Positions 15,398-23,030 are shown, numbered from the stretch's first letter. The stretch is DNA of 26,807 bases from JANQLU01 sp964434955 (GCA_964434955.1 CAYSXI010000058.1:1-26807); one strand, 5' to 3'. The notes: generated by a model not told the origin, from the sequence alone. Numbers and translations are program-made.

Positions 15398-16642
15398 ATG
15401 AGTCGGCGCGTCGTCGTCACGGGCATGGGTATCGTCAGCCCGTTGGCATGCAAATTAGATGATTGCTTTCAACGCGTATGCGCTGGCGAAAGCGGAATTC
15501 ACCGCGTTCAACTATTCGACATTTCTGACTTTAAGGTCACGATCGCAGGGGACATTCCCAATTGGGACGCCAGCGAACATGTCGATCAGAAGGAACTAAA
15601 GCGGATTGATCGTTTCTCCCAATTCGCTCTCTTTGCCGCCGCGGATGCGGTTAACGATTCGGGAATTGACTTCTCGAAATATGACCCGCATCGCTGCTCG
15701 GTGATTCTGGGTTCGGGCATCGGCGGATTGGGAACGATTGAGGAACAGTTGATTCGGTTGGTTTTGAAAAGCCCGGATCGCGTCTCTCCTTTGACGATTC
15801 CCAAAATCATGCTGAATGCCGCGGGTGGCAACGTCGCAATCCGTTACGGACTCAAAGGGCCCTGCTATTCGGTTGCGACCGCTTGTGCGAGTGCTTCGAA
15901 TGCGATGGGCGATGCGCTTAGCATGATTCGAAACGGTGCTTGCGACGTGGTGGACACCGGGGGTGCCGAAGCGGCTTTGACCCGTATGGGCTTGGCGGCC
16001 TTCCAGAACATGAGGGCGTTGTCCTCTTCCTTTACTGAGACTCCCGAGAAGGCCAGCCGGCCTTTCGATACGGATCGCGATGGATTCGTGTTTGCCGAAG
16101 GTGCTGGAATCCTGGTGTTTGAGGAATTGGAAAGCGCAAAAAAACGCGGTGCCAATATTCACGCCGAAATTATCGGTTTCGGAACCAGTTGCGACGCCAG
16201 TCACATCACGCAACCGGATGAACAAGGATCCGGGGCAGCAAGAGCGATGCAGATCGCACTCGATGATGCGAAAGTTTCGCCGGATCAGATCGATTACATC
16301 AACGCTCACGGAACCAGTACTCCTTTGGGTGACAAGGCGGAAACGGTCGCCATCAAATCCGTGTTTGGCGAAGCCGCCAATTCGGTTTCGATTAGCAGTA
16401 CCAAAAGTCAGTTGGGGCATTCCCTGGGAGCGAGCGGCGGGATTGAACTCGTGCTCTCCATTTTGGGCATGCGAGATTCCGTGATTCCACCAACGATCAA
16501 CCTGGAAACTCCCGATCCCGATTGCGATCTTGATTACACCCCGAATCAGGCCCGGGAAAAGTCTTTGGGCACGATCATGAGCAATAGCTTTGGATTCGGT
16601 GGCCACAATGCTTCGATCGTTGCAAAGCGATTCGACGGCTAA
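15398..16642 (+). CDS. fabF: 3-oxoacyl-[ACP] synthase II
   Basis: FabF condenses malonyl-ACP with acyl-ACP to elongate fatty acids. The Cys-His-His triad is clear: Cys163 in VATACASASNAMGDA, His304 in NAHGTSTPLGD and His341 in QLGHSLGASGG, matching the E. coli enzyme (Cys163, His303, His340). SNSFGFGGHNAS near the C terminus is also characteristic. I chose the ATG at 15398 (414 aa), since MSRRVVVTGMG is the usual N terminus; the TTG at 15392 would add two residues. It is last in the fabD-fabG-acpP-fabF cluster. A 56-bp tandem duplication follows directly. Confidence 0.96.
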   Translation: MSRRVVVTGMGIVSPLACKLDDCFQRVCAGESGIHRVQLFDISDFKVTIAGDIPNWDASEHVDQKELKRIDRFSQFALFAAADAVNDSGIDFSKYDPHRCSVILGSGIGGLGTIEEQLIRLVLKSPDRVSPLTIPKIMLNAAGGNVAIRYGLKGPCYSVATACASASNAMGDALSMIRNGACDVVDTGGAEAALTRMGLAAFQNMRALSSSFTETPEKASRPFDTDRDGFVFAEGAGILVFEELESAKKRGANIHAEIIGFGTSCDASHITQPDEQGSGAARAMQIALDDAKVSPDQIDYINAHGTSTPLGDKAETVAIKSVFGEAANSVSISSTKSQLGHSLGASGGIELVLSILGMRDSVIPPTINLETPDPDCDLDYTPNQAREKSLGTIMSNSFGFGGHNASIVAKRFDG

Positions 16643-16654
16643 GGCATCAACCGT

Positions 16655-16766
16655 TCGGTCGTTCCTGAATGGACGGTCGCCTTTGGGACCATGATTGCGT
16701 CTGTTGTCGATCGGTCGTTCCTGAATGGACGGTCGCCTTTGGGACCATGATTGCGTCTGTTGTCGA
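16655..16766. repeat. Perfect 56-bp tandem duplication just after fabF
   Basis: Bases 16655-16710 and 16711-16766 are identical over all 56 positions. The unit starts TCGGTCGTTCCTGAATGG and ends CTGTTGTCGA, and holds CGGTCG twice. It begins 13 bp after the fabF stop codon. The perfect identity suggests recent duplication. Confidence 0.95.
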
Positions 16767-16799
16767 GTCAAAACGGGCGGCCAGAGAGTCAAAACGGGC
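16765..16799. repeat. 14-bp direct repeat adjoining the 56-bp duplication
   Basis: GAGTCAAAACGGGC occurs at 16765-16778 and 16786-16799, a 21-bp period, immediately after the larger duplication and about 80 bp before the next gene. Confidence 0.8.
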
Positions 16800-16877
16800 T
16801 TCTTCCCTTTTCGGCTGAACCCAACAATACTGAACCATCGTTTTCTTGGTCCACAATCTTTGTTCGGGATCGGTTGA

Positions 16878-17462
16878 GTGCGCCTCTTCAATGTTCTTTC
16901 CTATGAATCACTGGGCGAAAGTCGCGCTGCCGAATTCTTGTTTTGTCCAAGTTGCCAAGTCGAGCGAACGATTGAACTGCGCAGCGAGAGAACGTTTCTT
17001 TGCGTCTTCAAGATCCCACTTTATGCCACGTCCGAACAAAGGGAGTTTGGCCGCTGTGTGACTTGTCGCTGCCGATTGTCGATGACCGAGTTTCGAGCCG
17101 CCGATCAGGAAGCGACGGATGCCGCCGACCTTGCGTTGAATGTTGTTGCCGCATCTTTCTTGAAATTTTCCGAACGCGAGAGCCAGGGGGATGTTCGATC
17201 ACTCGTGGAAACGGGCAACCAGTTTGATATCGCGTTGATCGAAGAGGATATCGAGTTGCAGCTTGAGGCCCAGCCATGGGGTGAGCAGGATTTCCTGATT
17301 TGGATATCGCGAAACTGCGACCGACTCGATCTGGAGCGTCGGCAAAAGTTTTTCCGCGCGGCCAAAAACTGGGCCGGTCAAAATAAAGGGGTGTCGGGCA
17401 ATTTGGATTCGTTTGGTGTGGCCCTTGGGCTTGGCCAAGATGCAATCAACTCGTCCAACTAA
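16878..17462 (+). CDS. Zinc-ribbon protein with a helical, possibly TerB-like C-terminal domain
   Basis: This 194-residue protein has two parts. Residues about 20-66 form a zinc ribbon: CPSC (Cys23, Cys26), then RTFLCVFKIPLYA, then CVTC (Cys60, Cys63). The hydrophobic 'IPLY' segment between the knuckles resembles the zinc-ribbon-15 type often found before membrane or TerB domains. Residues about 75-175 are an alpha-helical, acidic domain (ADLALNVVAASFLKFSE, LIEEDIELQLEA, RRQKFFRAAKNWA) that could be TerB-like, though this is only a resemblance. The start is uncertain: GTG at 16878 gives the full ribbon, and no strong ribosome site is visible. No function can be assigned. Confidence 0.6.
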   Translation: MRLFNVLSYESLGESRAAEFLFCPSCQVERTIELRSERTFLCVFKIPLYATSEQREFGRCVTCRCRLSMTEFRAADQEATDAADLALNVVAASFLKFSERESQGDVRSLVETGNQFDIALIEEDIELQLEAQPWGEQDFLIWISRNCDRLDLERRQKFFRAAKNWAGQNKGVSGNLDSFGVALGLGQDAINSSN

Positions 17463-17532
17463 TTTGGCACTTGTCTATTTCCGTTGGTCACAGCTTTCAT
17501 AAAGGCGTGGGTGAATTGATCGTTAGGCATGT

Positions 17533-17586
17533 GCGTGCATTGGATATCGTGCGTGCATTGGATATCGCGCGTGAATTGGATATCGC
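17533..17586. repeat. 18-bp tandem repeat, three copies
   Basis: GCGTGCATTGGATATCGT, GCGTGCATTGGATATCGC and GCGTGAATTGGATATCGC follow each other at 17533, 17551 and 17569. Each holds the palindrome GATATC. It lies in the spacer 168 bp before the secreted basic protein gene. Confidence 0.9.
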
Positions 17587-17742
17587 CAGACAATAGGTCG
17601 AATCCAGCCGAAAATTGCAGATGCCAAAAATGCCGGAATTCGTTGGAGCTTCCCGCAAAATCGACCGCCTCGAAAATTCTTCGTCCTCAATCATCTTTGG
17701 CATACGGTACTTTCTTATCAACACAAGCATTCGCTTTTCTAC

Positions 17743-17748
17743 GAGGAG
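17743..17748 (+). promoter_or_regulatory. Shine-Dalgarno site of the small secreted protein
   Basis: GAGGAG lies 5 nt before the ATG at 17754 and fixes this start against a longer open frame that begins at 17529 within the tandem repeat. Confidence 0.75.
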
Positions 17749-17753
17749 TCGAC

Positions 17754-18137
17754 ATGAAATCCAAGCTTATCGCAATCGTTGCAGTCGGCCTTTTCTTTTC
17801 TGCAACCCAGGTTTCTCAAATACACGCGGCAACCCCCAAGAACGACAAGCGAAAAGTCGTCAAGAAAGTGGTTAAGAACAATCGGACCACGCGCGTCGTT
17901 CGGCGGGAAAGCAACGGGGGGAAACTCGATGCAAAAGTCGTCAATGTACAAGTCAACTTGAATGCAAATCACGCGCGACTTTTCGACCTTTGGAAAGTGC
18001 AGCTGATCCCCAGTCGCAACATGCGGGCTTTACCGAAAACCGTCTTGGTGCGAGCAACCGATAGCCGTCAGGCCGCGATCGCGGCAATGAAAAAGAATCC
18101 AGGTTATCAGGCCGGTGCGATCGCACGGGTGAAGTAA
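17754..18137 (+). CDS. Small secreted basic protein of unknown function
   Basis: This is a 127-residue protein whose first 25 residues form a clean signal peptide (MKSKLIAIVAVGLFFSATQV, cleaved near SQIHA). The mature part begins with a very basic stretch (DKRKVVKKVVKNNRTTRVVRR). A mixed domain of about 80 residues follows (VVNVQVNLNANHARLFDLWKVQLIPSRNM, then VLVRATDSRQAAIAAMKKNPGYQAGAIARVK). The last segment, with AAIAAMKKNPGY, resembles the small alpha/beta units that end in a conserved 'A...NPGY.....' turn in planctomycete secreted proteins, but I cannot name a family. No cysteines are present in the mature chain. It stands alone, with long spacers on both sides. Confidence 0.75.
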   Translation: MKSKLIAIVAVGLFFSATQVSQIHAATPKNDKRKVVKKVVKNNRTTRVVRRESNGGKLDAKVVNVQVNLNANHARLFDLWKVQLIPSRNMRALPKTVLVRATDSRQAAIAAMKKNPGYQAGAIARVK

Positions 18138-18402
18138 TACGGGGTTGCATTCATCCATCGCGTGGAACTTGGAGCGCGAAGGCACTGCAGGAATGAAATC
18201 GTGATTTGTTGGGTGAGCCCTGCGAGGTGAATGTATGGCTCCAACTCGAAATCCGACCATCCGCGGCCGGTCCCTCTATCTGATAAATTTTTGATAATCG
18301 GCAAATCTTGCCTGAACCTTACAAATTCAAATTCCGAAGATAGATAGTGGAACTATGTTTCCGCGAATCTAAACGAGCGCAACTCAAGGAAGAGCTAGCA
18401 AC
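18138..18402. other. 265-bp spacer before the Mla-like operon
   Basis: No gene is supported. GGCAA-ATC-TTGCC at 18300-18312 is a perfect small inverted repeat about 90 bp upstream of the permease start and could be an operator or part of a leader. The last 120 bp are AT-rich, as expected of a promoter region, but no -35/-10 pair is convincing. Confidence 0.4.
18386..18394 (+). promoter_or_regulatory. Shine-Dalgarno site deciding the GTG start of the MlaE-like permease
   Basis: AAGGAAGAG ends 8 nt before the GTG at 18403. The alternative ATG at 18418 would be 23 nt away, too far for this site. Confidence 0.7.
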
Positions 18403-19263
18403 GTGTCTTCGGTTCAAATGCCGTCTGATGAGCCTGTATTTCGGAATCCAATCACCAATTGGATTGCCGATTGGGGGCGTGTCGTAATTGATAGCATCAC
18501 GGCCTTCGGCGATTTTGCGCTTTTTGTATGGCGAACCATGGTCTGGATGGTCACGCGCTTACCTCGACGTGACACCCTATTCTCCAACTTGTATCAGGTG
18601 GGCGTTTCAAGCTTGCCGGTGATTGCCTTAACAGGGACGTTCATTGGAATGGTCCTAGCGGTTCAGAGTTACTTTCAGTTCCGACAGTTAGGACTGGAAA
18701 CCAGGTTGGGAGCGGTCATCAACATGACCCTGGTCAGGGAGTTGGGGCCGGTCTTGGCTGCGACGATGTTGGCCGGTCGAGTCGGAAGTGCGATGGCGGC
18801 CGAATTGGGAACGATGCGAGTGACCGAGCAAATCGACGCGCTGGCCAGCATGGGTGCGAACCCGATTCGCTACCTGGTGGTGCCGAGATTTTTGGCGTGT
18901 ATTTTCATGATTCCGACGTTGACGGTGATGGCCGATTTCATGGGCGTGGCCGGCGGTCACTTCTACAGCGTGATCGTGTTGGGAATCGATATTCACCACT
19001 ACTGGGCAAACTCCGCCCAGTTTGTTGGACAATTCGACCTGTTCTCAGGCCTGATCAAGAGCGTATTCTTCGGTGCAGCCATCGCGATGGTTGCCTGCTA
19101 CCAGGGATTCAATTGCAAGCCGGGAGCCGAAGGCGTGGGCCGTGCTTCGACCAGTTCTTTTGTCTATTCGTTCATCTTCATTCTGGCGTTGGACTTGTTC
19201 TTGAACATCGCACTCGATTCGATTTACTACAGCCTGTTTCCGGAAGGAGCGCAGCTGCTTTGA
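18403..19263 (+). CDS. mlaE: MlaE/YrbE-family ABC transporter permease
   Basis: This is the membrane subunit of an Mla-type phospholipid transporter in the cytoplasmic membrane. Seen: several membrane helices from about residue 65 onward, LTGTFIGMVLAVQSYFQF, VRELGPVLAATMLAGRVGSAMAAELGTMRVTEQIDAL (the family hallmark, with the E-Q-I-D-A-L loop), and MGANPIRYLVVPRFLA. Length is 286 aa, slightly longer than E. coli MlaE, with an N-terminal cytoplasmic extension of about 25 residues. GTG start. Its stop codon overlaps the ATG of the ATPase gene by one base (TGATGA), which signals translational coupling. Confidence 0.93.
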   Translation: MSSVQMPSDEPVFRNPITNWIADWGRVVIDSITAFGDFALFVWRTMVWMVTRLPRRDTLFSNLYQVGVSSLPVIALTGTFIGMVLAVQSYFQFRQLGLETRLGAVINMTLVRELGPVLAATMLAGRVGSAMAAELGTMRVTEQIDALASMGANPIRYLVVPRFLACIFMIPTLTVMADFMGVAGGHFYSVIVLGIDIHHYWANSAQFVGQFDLFSGLIKSVFFGAAIAMVACYQGFNCKPGAEGVGRASTSSFVYSFIFILALDLFLNIALDSIYYSLFPEGAQLL

Positions 19264-20093
19264 TGAACGTCGAATCACTTTTTGAACAGCAGCCGGGATT
19301 GATGGAAGTCAAGGATGTCTCGGTTCGTTTCGGGCCACAGAGAATTTTACGTGATATCAATATTTCGATTCCGGCCGGACAAACGGTCGTCATTCTTGGC
19401 GAAAGCGGTTGTGGAAAAACGGTATTGCTAAAGACGTTGATTGGCCTGATCGCGCCGACAGAAGGTGACGTGTTCTTTGATGAAAAGAACATCAATCAGC
19501 TGAACGACCGAGAGCTGAGTCAACTGAGAACACGTTTCGGATTCGTATTTCAAAATGCCGCGTTGTTCGACAGCATGACGATTGGCCAGAACGTGGCATT
19601 TCCCTTGAAACAGGAAAAGCGTTGGCCGCGAGCCGAAATTGAGGAACTGGTGCTTTCGCGCCTGGAAGAAGTCGGTTTGCCTGATGAAGTCGTCTATAAG
19701 AAGCCGGTTGAGCTTTCCGGTGGAATGAGAAAACGCGTGGGACTGGCCCGCGCATTGATCATGAACCCGGAAGTGATTCTTTACGATGAGCCAACGACGG
19801 GCCTGGATCCGATCATGAGCGACGTGATCAACGAGCTGATGCTGCGGACGCGCCGGCGGAATCCTGTCACCAGCGTGATCGTCACTCACGACATGAATAC
19901 GGCTCGAAAAGTCGCGGATCGCGTCATCATGTTGTTTCCGCTGAGAAGACTAAGTGACGATGAGCCGCAGGTTATTTTCGATGGCTCCCCCGATGAGTTG
20001 GACCGCTGCCCGGATCGTCGCGTCCGGCAGTTTGTCAACGGCGAAGCTGGCCAGCGTTTGATGGAACTGAGAGCGACGGCGGAAGAAAACTAG
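19263..20093 (+). CDS. mlaF: MlaF-like ABC transporter ATP-binding protein
   Basis: This ATPase drives the MlaE/MlaD transporter. Seen: Walker A GESGCGKT at 46-53, the Q-loop in FVFQNAALFDSMT, signature LSGGMRKRVGLARAL at 151-165, Walker B VILYDEPTTGLDP at 171-183 and the switch His in VTHD (His209). FQNAALFDSMTIGQNV and GGMRKRVGLARA are strong MlaF/Ttg2A features. The ATG at 19263 overlaps the permease stop. An open frame runs further upstream, but that part is the permease gene read out of frame. The product is 276 aa. Confidence 0.94.
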   Translation: MNVESLFEQQPGLMEVKDVSVRFGPQRILRDINISIPAGQTVVILGESGCGKTVLLKTLIGLIAPTEGDVFFDEKNINQLNDRELSQLRTRFGFVFQNAALFDSMTIGQNVAFPLKQEKRWPRAEIEELVLSRLEEVGLPDEVVYKKPVELSGGMRKRVGLARALIMNPEVILYDEPTTGLDPIMSDVINELMLRTRRRNPVTSVIVTHDMNTARKVADRVIMLFPLRRLSDDEPQVIFDGSPDELDRCPDRRVRQFVNGEAGQRLMELRATAEEN

Positions 20094-20103
20094 CGAGAGA
20101 CCC

Positions 20104-21339
20104 ATGGACGAAAGAATCATTCAGTTTCGAGTTGGAATCGTCGTTATCTGCGCGGCTCTCATCGTTGGCATCCTCATTTTTCTTTTCGGAGAGGGCTGGA
20201 CGCCGCAGTACACCGTTTATGTTGAGGCGTCGAAAACACCCGGGGTCATGAAAAATACTCCGGTCCGAAAACACGGTGTGCTAATTGGCCGGGTCAACAA
20301 AGTCGAATCGAAGGAAAAATCGGTTCTGCTGACACTGAAAATCAATCGCGACGAAAAGCTGTATGAAAGCGATGTCTGCATGATCGGTACGGCGTCACTG
20401 CTGGGCGATGCCGTTTTGGACTTCGTTCCCGGAGATATCGAACCGAGCGCGAACGAGCTCGCGGACGGGACAACCTTGATTGAACAACGATTGATCGATC
20501 CCAACCACGAAGGATTTTCGCCAGTTGTCGTCAAAACCAACCCGCTTGAGTTGGCCGAGCTGGGAGTGAAACTCGAAGAAAAATTAACCGGAACGCTGGA
20601 TTCAATTACCCGAGCCGGGAATCGTGTCGATTCCGTCGGGAAAGACATACAGGGCATCACCGGGGCCTTTCAGGAAGCCTTCGGTGGCGACGATTCCGAT
20701 GCCAAAAAATTCTTCAAAAAGTTTACCGAGCTCAGTGACAAAGCCGACCTGGCGTTGACCAACTTCAACAAGATGATGGACAGTGTCAACAATGTGGTCG
20801 GTGACGAAAAAGTTCAGGCCAACATCAAACAGACCATCGAAAACTTGCCAACCTTGATCAGCTCGGCCGAAGAGGTCATGCAAGAAGCTTCCGAAACCGT
20901 GAAGAGCTTTCGTGACATCAGCAAGCAGGTGGAAATCAATCTCGAAAACCTGGAACCGTTTACCAAGGCACTCGGTGAGGACGGTGCAAAAATTATCCAG
21001 GAAATCGAAGAGAGCATGCAGGGCGTCGAGTTGTTGATCGACGAGATCAACACGGCGGCTTCGGAGGTGACCAAGTTCCTGCGGGCCGTGAACAGCAGCG
21101 ATGGATCGCTTAATCGTCTGATCAAAGATCCTCAGCTTTACAAAAACATCAACGAAGCCATCCGCAACATTCGAGATATCACGGTCAAAATTCAACCTTT
21201 ACTCAAGGACGTTCGGTACATCACGGACGGCGTCGCTCGCGATCCGGGAGGAATCTTGCGATCGGCCATTCAGCGTCGCCCGCCCAATACCGGCTACAAA
21301 GGATCAAGCGTTGGCGGAAGCAACTGGCCAGATCAGTAA
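20104..21339 (+). CDS. mlaD: MlaD-like MCE-domain protein with extended coiled coil
   Basis: This is a membrane-anchored MCE protein that binds lipid and hands it between membranes. One N-terminal helix (residues about 10-28) is followed by the MCE domain at about 34-112 (YTVYVEASKTPGVMKNTPVRKHGVLIGRV, SLLGDAVLDFVPGD). Residues about 140-370 are long, polar and helical, rich in E/K/N with heptad-like leucines and isoleucines (TLDSITRAGNRVDSV, IIQEIEESMQGVELLIDEINTAA), likely a coiled coil. At 411 aa it is over twice the length of E. coli MlaD. It begins 10 bp after the ATPase gene and completes a three-gene operon. No mlaB or mlaC follows. Confidence 0.9.
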   Translation: MDERIIQFRVGIVVICAALIVGILIFLFGEGWTPQYTVYVEASKTPGVMKNTPVRKHGVLIGRVNKVESKEKSVLLTLKINRDEKLYESDVCMIGTASLLGDAVLDFVPGDIEPSANELADGTTLIEQRLIDPNHEGFSPVVVKTNPLELAELGVKLEEKLTGTLDSITRAGNRVDSVGKDIQGITGAFQEAFGGDDSDAKKFFKKFTELSDKADLALTNFNKMMDSVNNVVGDEKVQANIKQTIENLPTLISSAEEVMQEASETVKSFRDISKQVEINLENLEPFTKALGEDGAKIIQEIEESMQGVELLIDEINTAASEVTKFLRAVNSSDGSLNRLIKDPQLYKNINEAIRNIRDITVKIQPLLKDVRYITDGVARDPGGILRSAIQRRPPNTGYKGSSVGGSNWPDQ

Positions 21340-21406
21340 CGCCCGAAATGCCATTTCAAGGATGCGAATGAACCTGGTCCTGAGTCGCCTTTGCGCCAGG
21401 AGGAGA

Positions 21407-21445
21407 AGAGATCGCCGGGTTTAGAGATCGCCGGGTCTAGAGATC
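21407..21445. repeat. 16-bp tandem repeat at the 3' end of the PP2C gene
   Basis: AGAGATCGCCGGGTTT and AGAGATCGCCGGGTCT adjoin at 21407 and 21423, with a third partial copy AGAGATC at 21439. The last part overlaps the PP2C stop codon and its final codon or two (minus strand, stop at 21437-21439). Confidence 0.85.
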
Positions 21446-22738
21446 AATGTGTGATTCGGAGCTTTTGCGATTGTGCGAGTCGCGGATTCGTTGCATCAGA
21501 TGCGAGATCAAGCGTGAAAACTCGGCAGTGGCAGTCCTGTGATCGCCGCTTTCCGAAGCCTTGTTGGCTTTTTCATAGAACTCGTTGATCTTCTTGTCGT
21601 CGCCATCAATGGCAACCGAAAGTTCATCGCAGAGCTCGTCAACCAGCACCTTGAGCTTCCGATTGAACTCCTCGGTCGAGTCGCAGTTGACGCGGACGTA
21701 AGGGCCTTTGCCAAATCGTTTCCCCGCGGTGACCGCCGTTCCACCGCTGGCCAAGCCACTCATTTGGAAAACGAGCCAGGCAAGGCAGAGCAGGGCAATC
21801 GCGCCGGGTACCAGGGCCGAATAGACACCGGTAACAAACAGGCAAACAAACGTCCCGACGATACTGGCGATCAACAAGGCCCAGAAAAGTGGGTTGATTT
21901 TGCCGCGATTTGGGTTGGAGCCGATGGTGATCGGATTGGATCCGCTCAACGTCGTCGCGACTTCCGGATGAAGTACTTTTGCGACGACCACCGTGATGTT
22001 ATCAGGACCGCCTCGAAGATTTGACAAATCCACCAAAACGCGCGCTGCTTCTTTTGGCGAAAGGTTCGCCAGGATGCCGCCGATCTCCTCGTCAGAAACT
22101 TGTCCGGTCAGACCATCACTGCAAAGCAGAAATACGTCGCCGACCTCAACCGGGAAAGGGCCTTCCATATCGACTTTGACGTCAGGGTAGGGCCCCAAGG
22201 AACGAGTGATGACATTTTTAGGTACGACGTTCGCCGCGGTGTCTTCTCCGAATTGACCTGTTGCCCGCATTTCCCAGACGAGACTGTGGTCGTAGGTCAG
22301 TTGTTCCAGCTTGTTTTTTTGCAGGCGATAAATACGACTGTCGCCAACATGCGCTAACACTGCGCCTTGAGGCAACAACGTCATCACGCTGCAGGTCGTC
22401 CCCATGTTGTAGAAGTCTTCATTGGCTTGACCGCGACGATTGATCTCGGCATTCGCGTCGATCACCGCTCGTTTGAGAGCTTCCGGGGCAGAGAGGTCGT
22501 TGTACTTGTTGTAAAGATGCGGAATATTGTCCGCAGCCAATTTACTGGCCAGCTCACCAGCCGCGTGAGCTCCCATGCCGTCGGCGACCAACAACAAGTG
22601 CCCATGCTTCTTCCAGTAATCAAAATTACTGGCCATCGAAACCGCGAGGTTATCTTGGTTCGTGGCACGGCGCATTCCGACGTCGCTTAAAGTTGCAACG
22701 TCGTAAAATTGCTTCCAGCCGTTAGCGCCGTCACTCAT
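21437..22738 (-). CDS. PP2C-type Ser/Thr protein phosphatase with membrane helices
   Basis: This metal-dependent phosphatase removes phosphate from Ser/Thr residues. The N-terminal 255 residues form a full PP2C domain: RRATNQDN (residues 23-30), ADGMG (52-56), GTTCSV, HVGDSR (GDSR at 132-135), CSDGLT (206-211) and GGPDNIT (243-249). All metal-binding aspartates are present, so it should be active. Two membrane helices follow (about 283-303 and 307-327), then a cytoplasmic acidic, helical tail of about 100 residues (EFNRKLKVLVDELCDEL, INEFYEKANKASESGDHRTATAEFSRLI). This resembles the PrpC/Stp1 group with an anchored form. No Ser/Thr kinase lies nearby. It points towards the Mla operon (convergent). 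Confidence 0.92.
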   Translation of the reverse strand: MSDGANGWKQFYDVATLSDVGMRRATNQDNLAVSMASNFDYWKKHGHLLLVADGMGAHAAGELASKLAADNIPHLYNKYNDLSAPEALKRAVIDANAEINRRGQANEDFYNMGTTCSVMTLLPQGAVLAHVGDSRIYRLQKNKLEQLTYDHSLVWEMRATGQFGEDTAANVVPKNVITRSLGPYPDVKVDMEGPFPVEVGDVFLLCSDGLTGQVSDEEIGGILANLSPKEAARVLVDLSNLRGGPDNITVVVAKVLHPEVATTLSGSNPITIGSNPNRGKINPLFWALLIASIVGTFVCLFVTGVYSALVPGAIALLCLAWLVFQMSGLASGGTAVTAGKRFGKGPYVRVNCDSTEEFNRKLKVLVDELCDELSVAIDGDDKKINEFYEKANKASESGDHRTATAEFSRLISHLMQRIRDSHNRKSSESHIDL

Positions 22739-23030
22739 GAAATGCCGCTAGCAATGTCTAATTTCCAAACTTACTATCTTAACTCGACAGGCGGCGATTT
22801 TGAAACCGTCTTCTTATTTTGCCTGTTCCTTGATTTTTTTCAAAATCCGCGATCAGGTCCAGAGTCATTGCCTCAAAATCTGCCTCGTAGGCTCGGCAAA
22901 TCCCAGTCCTGACCCAAAGTTGCTACCTGGCCCGGCATGGGGTTGGGTCCCAAATATTAAGGTCTGGTCCTCGCGGGCCACGTTCGCTATAGTCCTTCGC
23001 CATTTTAATTGACGAAAACGGAATTTCGCC
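22739..23030. other. 292-bp divergent spacer, no gene seen
   Basis: The spacer separates the PP2C gene (minus) from the lipoprotein gene (plus) and should hold both promoters. It has a T-rich block around 22835-22848 and a TATAGT at about 22988 with no good -35. No RNA gene or repeat was recognised. Confidence 0.4.

Noticed and set aside
16655..16799. CRISPR-like or integron-like array
   Set aside because: Only two copies with no spacer between them, and no cas, integrase or attC features.
15596..16891. 431-aa minus-strand frame
   Set aside because: It lies antisense to fabF and runs through the tandem duplication; no family resemblance.
17529..17753. N-terminal extension of the secreted basic protein through the 18-bp repeats
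   Set aside because: The signal peptide and a strong ribosome site start at 17754; the extension would bury the signal peptide inside the protein.
18897..19262. 122-residue N-terminal extension of the MlaF-like ATPase
   Set aside because: It is the permease gene in another frame; the ATG at 19263 overlaps the permease stop in the usual coupled manner.
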